This document shows, in pieces, positions 12,301 through 21,300 of a stretch of 28,283 bases of DNA. How positions within the stretch are numbered: the first letter of the stretch is position 1; each line of letters begins with the position of its first letter. The notes beneath the pieces are model-generated. The model worked only from the letters and a program-made list of their open reading frames with translations, was not told where the DNA came from and made no database searches. The DNA lies in the IMG/VR virus record IMGVR_UViG_3300017917_000720, positions 1-28,283 of that record; one strand, written 5' to 3'. The translations under genes were made by a program, and so were the position numbers. This DNA is from a virus.

Positions 12301-15300
12301 ATCTGTCCATATTTTTCAGCAGCATTTGTGAAACGATGCACTGCGCCTTCATAATTGAAACTGTCAAGTTCGTATGGCGCGCCAACAATTATTTCATTAG
12401 CATATGTGTTAGTATCTACACTTGTACCAAAATTTACACCAGTACGAGGTGTATTTTCTGTGTTAAGAATTTGTTTTTCAACAAACTGGCATGTACCAAC
12501 GCTAATTATGTCTCCTACATTTAATGGTGTAGAGTAAACAAAGGCAGTACCTATGACTGAGTAATTATTATCTTGTACTAAAACACCATTTACAGTTACA
12601 TCTAAAGGACTCATTTGCAACGTTGCATAAGTGTTTGTTATACCTGCTTTTGCCACAAGTGTTTCTTCTGTATTGGTATTGCGTGTTGTCTTAATTGTAA
12701 TAGTGTTAGTGAGTGTATCTACACTTGCAACATAATATGTTTGATAAGGATTAATTCCAGTGCCAGTTAAACCTGCTGTTGTTTTACTTGAAAATACTAC
12801 TGGTTTGTCCTCAGCAAAATAAGATACGTCTGATAATTGAATTGCGTTATTGGCATAAACATCAGTGACATTTACCCCATATGTGTATGGTGCGGATGCC
12901 ATTTGGAAATATTGAATATTATCGACCGTAGTGAAAGGGGCCTCATAATTTTGAACTATTCTGTCAAACACATACGCTTGACCCCAATTTTCTACTGAAC
13001 CGCTATAATCATAGTTTGGAGCACCTACTACAACTGTTTCACTGTAATAATCTGTTGCAATAGATGCACCAAAGTTATCACCTAATGAAAGCCCCGTGCC
13101 AGTAATTGCGTTTACATATTCATAAGATATTTGTTTTGCTGTACCACTACCACTGCCTGCACCTGTTGCAATAAACTTAATACCAATCTTATTTTCTACT
13201 GCACCAATAGCAGTAAAGTCTGTTGGGTCAGCATAGACTGTGCCTGTGCCTGTAATTGTATCTGTTGCAGTAAAGATAGTGCCTGGTTTGTTACTAGTTG
13301 CCCCAATCAATGTAAAGTTTGTAGTACCTTGATAGGCAATTTCATAAGTATTTCCAGCGACAATTTCTGTCGCATTTATTAAAGTTCCTAATGAAGTAAT
13401 TTCGTAAACTTGATTAGTATTAAAGTACCCTGCATCATAGGCAATATTTTGTTTCTTAAAGATATAAACATAATTGATTTCTGATGCAGAAATATACAGC
13501 CAGTTATCATCATCGCTTAATGCTATTGATGTCCCCCAGTTTGTAACTCCTATCGGTGCTGATATTTCCCAAATTGGTAGCAATGCATTTGTAACATTGG
13601 TATCATTCCAAGTGTAAATTACAACCTTAGAATTTGTTGTAGGTTGTGAAATTACAAATGTATTGTTGTTGTGTGCGATTGATGTACCAAAACTAGTATC
13701 GCCGGTTAGTGTTTCGAATAATTCTAATTTATTATCAACAGTGTCATAACGATACACTTCACCTAATGTGGCGTCACCAACTAGATAACCTATGTTTTTG
13801 TTATAGGCTACGCTTGTACCATAATTTTCTGAATATGCTTTTGAACTAAACTTATCATTAAATGCAGAATCATATTGATAATTTAATGACTTACGGTATA
13901 CTGCCCAACCACCATCATCATTTTCATCTACCCATACAGTATTCTTAGTGAATTCACTTGACAATAATGGTAGTGTTGGTATGTCTGATGGTTTGTCTAC
14001 TCGCTGACTTACAAACTTTAAGCAAGTGCCTTGACCTGTAATATTAACAGCATTTGTTGTTATAAATGTTACTGTAATTTGTTTTGGATTTACTATATCA
14101 GCAACAGTATAATAACCATTTACGCTTGCGTTAAAATTGATAATGGCTATCAAATCATATTGTGATAAATTGTGTACTCCATTAAATGTTATAGTTGCAG
14201 TACCATTTAAATTACTACGCAAATTTATAACATTAACAGGTGGAGTAGAATAGTTGTAATCTTCATTTAATATGTCAGGAGTATACACATTCCACTTGGC
14301 GAGATAGTTCGCAATCCAAACATAATCACGAACATAAAATTGTTCAATAGGTACGATATTACCAGCTTTATTCACAGCATTTGGTAGTTGTGAATAATAA
14401 TAGGCTGACATTTTTACGTCATTATAATTTACGTAACCTGCGTCTGGATAAACTGTGCTTGGTTCATAACTTGTAGTATACAGAACATTAGGATCAGTAA
14501 TAGGTGTTGAATAATTAAACAATTTATTCAAAGGAATATATTGCTGTATTCCCGGAGTATGAACTCCGTTCGTTAATGAAACTGTGGCGGGGTTGCCAGT
14601 TAGTTTGCTTTCTTGTAAACGCATCTCAATGAAGTTGTCGTTGAGTACCCCACCAAACTTACCGGATAGTATACCCCAATTTTCATAAGTTTCATATTCA
14701 ATGCCGCCTTGTGGTAAATTTGCGCCTTTGAATGCGTTGACTGCGTTTTTAGTACCTTTATTCTTTATTAAGTTTCTATAGACATTAACTTGTGTTACAT
14801 CAGACAAATCTGCTGCCTGCATGTAATCACGGGGTCTATACCCAATCAGACCAAAACTCAATAGATCAGCGTCAGATTCAAGATTGGTTTGATTGATATT
14901 ATAGTACAACGTACTTTCATAACTGCGTGTGCTGCTGTTTGGCAGCAAGCCTTTTGAAATTTCATTATAATCAGTAATAATCCAATCTTTTTCTTGGAAC
15001 GCTAATGCAGGTTGAATAATCTTTAATGCAGTCCAATACTTGTTCTTAAACTTGACAATTTGCCCCTTAGTATAACGTACATTTTTTGACCATTCTTGAA
15101 TGTTGTCTTGGTTATAAATGAACCCTGACGCAAACATCGTGCCGTTCCATTCAGCAGTTTTACTGCCTACAACATAAACACGATTTTGACGTAAGCCAGT
15201 AATTAAGTTATACAATATATCATTAAATTCTGTAACGTTATCAAACACTATGCCATGTTCAATATTTGAAATGTTAAATTGACCATAACTAATTGTATCA

Positions 15301-18300
15301 CCTTCATTTAATGGTGATACACTAAACTTAGTTTCTTCACGCAATATTGCAAGATCATTCAATGGTATAGGGAATAAATTTTGATTTAGTACAAAATTTT
15401 GTTTTTGTAATGTCAATGGTTGTACAATTGAACTTTCTCTATCAATTAGTAATGTTATTGCTGCAGGATTTAAGTTTATAGTGCTTGATACTTCCCAGCC
15501 TGATTGTGCCCAGTATAGAAACTCAGATATCATGGCTGTCCAGTCAACAGTAATTCCATTAATTACAGTGTCCCATTTAGCGCCTACTTTTTCAGTCCAA
15601 GCACCGTAGCTGCTTAAGAATTGGCATACATCTTGGACACTATAAAATTGTGTGCCGTAAGGAATGACTTCTTCATTATCGCTATAATCTACTGCCACCT
15701 TTACTGTTATTTGATCTACAGTGATAGTTTTAAATGCGCCGCCGTAAACAGGTCTTAATACTGTAAAGTACGCATTTTTCTGGCTATTACCATAAACTTT
15801 ATATCCTTCATCAGTAATTTGTATAATCACTGAAGTGTAAATCAGTTTATCAAATGGTTGATTTTCATATAACAATACCTGATAACTTGCATCAGGAATT
15901 AATAGTGATGTGTTAGTCGCTGCCGGTGTTGCTTTTTCGACAAAGAATTTTAGCATAGTTTTATCACTAAAACCAGCAAGACGATATACTAATCTTACAT
16001 CAAGATTATACAATAATGATTCCATGTTTGCGGTTGCATCAATACCTTGTTGTTTTTGAAAATCAACTATCCAGTTTATGAATGAGGTCTTTGGTGTGCC
16101 GTTTCCGTAAATTTTAACGTTATCCAATATCAAATGTTCACGATCATTTACAAGATATTGATTAAATGTCTCATTATAACGATAATTGTCAAGGTCTATA
16201 CAAAGGTTAAAGAACTTAGCAGGGTTCATTAATGCATAGATTCTGATATAGTCAAATGGCCAAGTTGAACTACGACGATATGATAACTCAGTTGGTCCCA
16301 TGTCGCCAACCTGCCAATCACGTTGGAATATATTTGCATTATAATTACCTACAACTGAGAACCAAGGTTCAGTTAGTGTACCTGCCTCATTCACAGGTAA
16401 TACACTTAAAAATTTTGCAAACTCATCATCGTACTCAGCAGTACCTTTTTCCTTATCCGTACGTGTAATACTTGTGTTTACGTAGCCCGCACCATTATTG
16501 TAAATATAACCGTCAAAAATATCTTGCCATAAAATTAAGTTGTTTATAGTATATGGGGCAGCACCATAACGTTCTTCCCACCAATTTGGCTCGTTTGCGA
16601 AACCTAACATTTGCCATGGTGTGCTATTTGGTGTTGTAGTATCAAAATAATATTGATACAATCCGCGCCAATAACCTTGTTGAATTACTGAATTATTAAA
16701 TCTACTTTGGCTATTGCTCCAGTTATATGTCCATGGGTTAGATTTGTTATAAACTTGAAGTTTAAAATCAACACGATTTTGTCCAACCCAATCTAAAAAT
16801 TGACTACTGTATATTTCTAACCACTGATCATAATTAAAATCAGTTTTTCTAAATGCGCTAGGCATAAAGTCAAATGAATTAATAGGACTGACAAGACCTT
16901 CAAGTTTTAGATTGTTATAAATTCTTTTCTCAAATTCAAGTAAAGCCTGATCTCTAAAATCTTCTAACGCACCTGTAATAAAATCATAGTTGCCATATAA
17001 TTTGTTATATGACCCATCATGACCTACTATGAAATAAGTTGGTATAGTATAATTGCTGTCTAGTACAACTGATGGAATAGTGGCCGGATACATACCCAAC
17101 TTAGTTGGTGTATTTGGAACATAACTTCCGTAAGTTTGATTGTACTCATTGATAGTAACAGTGTCATTTACTTGCAAATCTTTAGTAATTTCTAAAGTTG
17201 GGCTAGTTGCACTTATAATATAATCAACGCCCTTTATCAATTGAATAGTTTGAGTTATGTTACCTATTTTTCTAGTTAGATATACTAAAACTCCATAATA
17301 ATTTGCAGTAGAATAATCATATGTTCTGCTCAATGGGAAATAACTTGTATCGACAAAGTTTTTAAATGTATAAGTGTTAGTAGCATATGGTGCCTTACTT
17401 GGCAGCATGTCTGACCAAAAGAAACTTTGTTCTTGACTTTTTGAAGTAGTAATTAAATCAAGAGCATTATTCAAAATTTCTGACGGATTATATTGTTGCA
17501 AATATTCTGAATTATTAACAGTATCAACAAGTAAGGTTTTATATTTTACGTATTCACGACTGTTAAACAATAGCGCATCAAATACGCCGTTACTTTCAAT
17601 GCGGTTAAACGCTCCAACTGCTGCTAAACTTGCACTGTTCTGAATAATCTTATCGCCCCATGGTACAAGATTACCTAAGTCACGATAGTTGTTTGCGCCA
17701 AATAATGTGCCTGTAAAGTTTGGATTATTATAGAAAATACTTGTGTATTGTCGGCGAATATCACCAACGTTTGTTTTAGTTAAATTTTCGTTGAATGGAT
17801 TATTGTTTAAATTAATTGGTATTGAATAATATCCTACATCGCTTACTTCATCGCTAAGTAGCGAAACTTCAATCTTTGTATCAATCAAACTATCAATATT
17901 TTCAACGGGTATAGTTACAGTTGTGCTACCATTAAATTTACCCTGATTCAAATTTGGATCTGTAGTAGTTACAGTATAAGAATCTTTTGACAATGGTTTG
18001 TTATTGACAGCAACTTGTATTACTGGCCATGAATTTTCTTGCTGAGTGTTTACTTTTACATCGCATGTGAAACTATATTTTGCAAGACCAAACGCTGTCC
18101 CCTTTTCATGTGAGGTCGCTACTGTTCCATCAACGCCTCTAGTAATTCCAGTAAACAAGTATTGTATTTGACCTGTCTCTAATACAACTGATTGTCTACC
18201 TGTATAATGAATAATTTCATTATTGATTAACAAATATCCAGAGTTATAGAAACCTTGTACTGTGTCAACTTTAATATCTTTAACTGAAGTTCTATCCAAA

Positions 18301-21300
18301 CTTTCTTGCAAAGCAGCGATTGGATAATTATGCGTATAGTCGAACTCAAAGAGTTGATATTGAACGCTAGGCGCAACTGCTGTTTGCCAGCCTAGCAATT
18401 TGTTGTTATCTTCTCTTGTATAGTAATTGTAAACATAACCAGTACTTACATTAAGTGTAATTGGTTGTTTTGTAGTATTATCTACGTAATTAAAAGTGGC
18501 ACTATTAAATGACACATCGAAACTTATATCGCCGGTATTTGAAAGAGAACTGTATGCTAGTGGGAATCCCAAAACAGAATCATCTGTTCCCGAACCTAAT
18601 TCATACGCAAATAATTTATTTCCAGCAAAGTCACTGCCTTGATATATTATTTTATTACTAAAACTTATTCCATTTTTGTCGAATATATCAAACAATGGAG
18701 GTTGATTTACATCTGTTTTTTGTTGTCCCTTTACCCATAAGGAACCATCAAACCAAAAAGTTTTTCCAGTATTAAAATTGCCGCGCAGTATAACTGTTTG
18801 ATCGTTTTCGTAAATATTACCATCACTAGTTTCAGTTAGTGTTATAACTGGATTTCCACCTACTGTATAACTTTCTATTGTTACAGTATAAATTTTGTCT
18901 CTTACACTTGCTTCTTGGTCTACAGCGAAAATAACCTTTGCGCCGTTAAAGAGTGCATAATTGTCATTATTGATGTCATTTGCAATAAATGATCGGTTAG
19001 TGCCGTAAGTTGCAGGTATAGCATCTTCCCAATATACAGTTATTGTTAAAGTATTAATACCTTCAATACTTAAGATTCTTGCGTCACTAGGAAGAATTGG
19101 TTCCAATCCTGACACTGTATAATCTGGAATATCGCTGATGTATTGACCAATTTGGAATGAGCCAGAAATAGGAACATTATCTGAACTAGAACTAAACACA
19201 TCTGCTGTAGGTATTGTTATGGTAGTATATGTTAAAGGATTGCCTGTGCCTGTACCTGAGTCAGTGGCTACGACTTTAACTTGGTCACCTACACTATAAG
19301 TTTCCCCAACTGTACCTGCTACATAATTCCAGTCGGTGGATCCCAATGATGCAATCTCATAAGTTTGACCGATTAGAAAACTATTACTTGAGATACCTGT
19401 AACTAAATTAATTGTGCCTGTATATCTTGTATAAACTTCAACATCTGGATAATATACAGGTTGACCATTAACCATACTGAAAGCATCAGTAGTTCTGTAA
19501 TCTATAAAGTCAACTGAACTTTTTCCATATGTTCCTTGATTAAACAATTTTAAGTTTGGATAAAATTCAATAATTGGTCTGTAGGCTTTATTTTCTTCAG
19601 AGGCATACTCTGTTAAAATATTTGAATTGTAATTATATTCTGCTGTTGCCTTAATTACATCTATATGGAACCAACGATTACTACGTGACCAAGGATTTTT
19701 ACTTAAACTGTTTCTTGCAATAGTAATATAATCTTTAGTTTCAGGTAAATTATCCGCTGCATCAAAATTTGTAGTATCAAAAGGTAAACTATCGTAAGGA
19801 ATAGGTTGACTTACTGTATAATTTTCTGGTGTGTTTAAATCTCTTACATCAATTAACTCAATTGCTGTGCCAACACCCTGTACATAATATTCTGACTGTG
19901 CATACTTTTCAGGGAATATATCACCACTAAATGATACTTTTAATCCGTTAGTAAAGTTTACTATTTGACCATTAGGTATAGCAATGCTATAATTTTTCTT
20001 CCCTAAAATTGTGTATATGTCGAGTGTGTTAGTACTATTATTTTCGATAATTCGCAATGACCCAACTTTATTTGGATTGCTACTATCTTGATAATATAAT
20101 TTGTCTAATGATGCAGTAATGTAAGGTACTTTTGAAATTGTACCAGAATTAGTTTGTTTGTAGAACGGTATATTAATATACTGTGTTCCGTATTGTGGCA
20201 CGATTCTTTCATTAGTTGGAATTAAAGAATACGGTACCAAACGTAAAATAGGATTAGTAATATCATCAGTATTTTCTACATAGGTTATTTTATAAAAATA
20301 ATTGTTAACAGAACTATAAAAACCTTCTTCGTATAATCCTTCATTAATATTGGCTGTCATTGTTCCTGATGCGGTTGTTAACGCAACTTCCGGGCCACCA
20401 ATACTCAATGAAACTGTGAACTGTGTTGGACCTAAAATATCTTTTACATAGTAAATTACATCTGTTAATGCACCGTTATATTGATTAATGTTGCCAAATA
20501 CTGTACCAGTAAATGTAACAACATTATTTACCTGCAAATTACTTGTGCTTGCTACAGTTAGTGCATTAATACCAGAAGTAGTGTTGGTAACTGTTAATGT
20601 TAATGGCGGTACATTTAAATTAAAATCTACATCATTTATATTAGTGTCATAAGGACTGCCATTGTAATATACGCTAGTATAAGCAAGTTCGCCTGTCTCT
20701 CCAGTATTATAAAATAGTACAGTGAGTCCTTCTAATTCTGTAACACCATCAATATTTTGTACATCGTTTAATAATTGACCATTTATATTTTTAAAAGGTA
20801 TGGTTGACACGACATCTACAGTGTTGTTACCTGTTTTAATATCTTCGTTTTGTGCATCGGCCGCTGGAACTGTAAATGTAATTACGCCATTTGTAGCACC
20901 GTTATTATAAACGCCATTTTCTTCGCCTAATCTTACACTAAAGTTGGGCTGTGTTGGAGATACTCCATCAACACCAGGTTCACCCTGAATCCAAAATTGA
21001 CTGTCTTGATTTACGATAAAACGATATGTGCCGCCGCGCAATAATGTTAGTGTAGGATTTATACCACCGACAGATGTTTCTGCTGCTCTAATAAAATAGT
21101 CATTTGGTTCATCTGTGACGATATAATCTGTTGTAGTGTATACATTTGAAGTGCTAATCTCTACGGCTGGCAAGCCATCTTTTAACCAATAATACTGATT
21201 AAAATTAATAATTTGGTCGAGACTTACGAAAGAATCCCAACTGTAAAATTGACTTGTAAATAATTTATTATTATCAGAAACTAGTGCGCCTTCATTGGTA

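Larger units (their letters stand above)
11277..13823 (-). other. Seven-bladed FG-GAP-like beta-propeller (residues 2590-3438), interrupted by inserts
   Basis: Seven repeats start with an aromatic-G-x-[SAV]-[IVL] strand and end in a strand like VYIF, mostly with an intervening [VI]-[IV]-G-A-P: YGTSVAYN (2590), FGTSIAHN (about 2632), WGTSIALS (about 2683), FGASIATD with VVVGAPNY (about 2838), FGTSVDTN with IIVGAPYE (about 3052), FGTVVKFN with FVASAPSA (about 3305), and YGEALDFS with VVIGAPHY (about 3402). FG-GAP repeats form the seven-bladed propeller of integrin alpha chains, so seven copies suggest one complete propeller. Blades 1-3 are close together. SLGTTDF and other modules separate blades 3/4, 4/5 and 5/6. 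Ca-binding DxDxDG loops are not clearly preserved. Confidence 0.72.

Noticed and set aside
12035-13382. Several short plus-strand frames (e.g. 12035-12283, 12270-12524, 13131-13382)
   Set aside because: They lie opposite the repeat-rich propeller inserts. Their compositions are biased (Leu-rich, Cys/Thr-rich) and reflect the complementary codons of Gly/Thr-rich modules.
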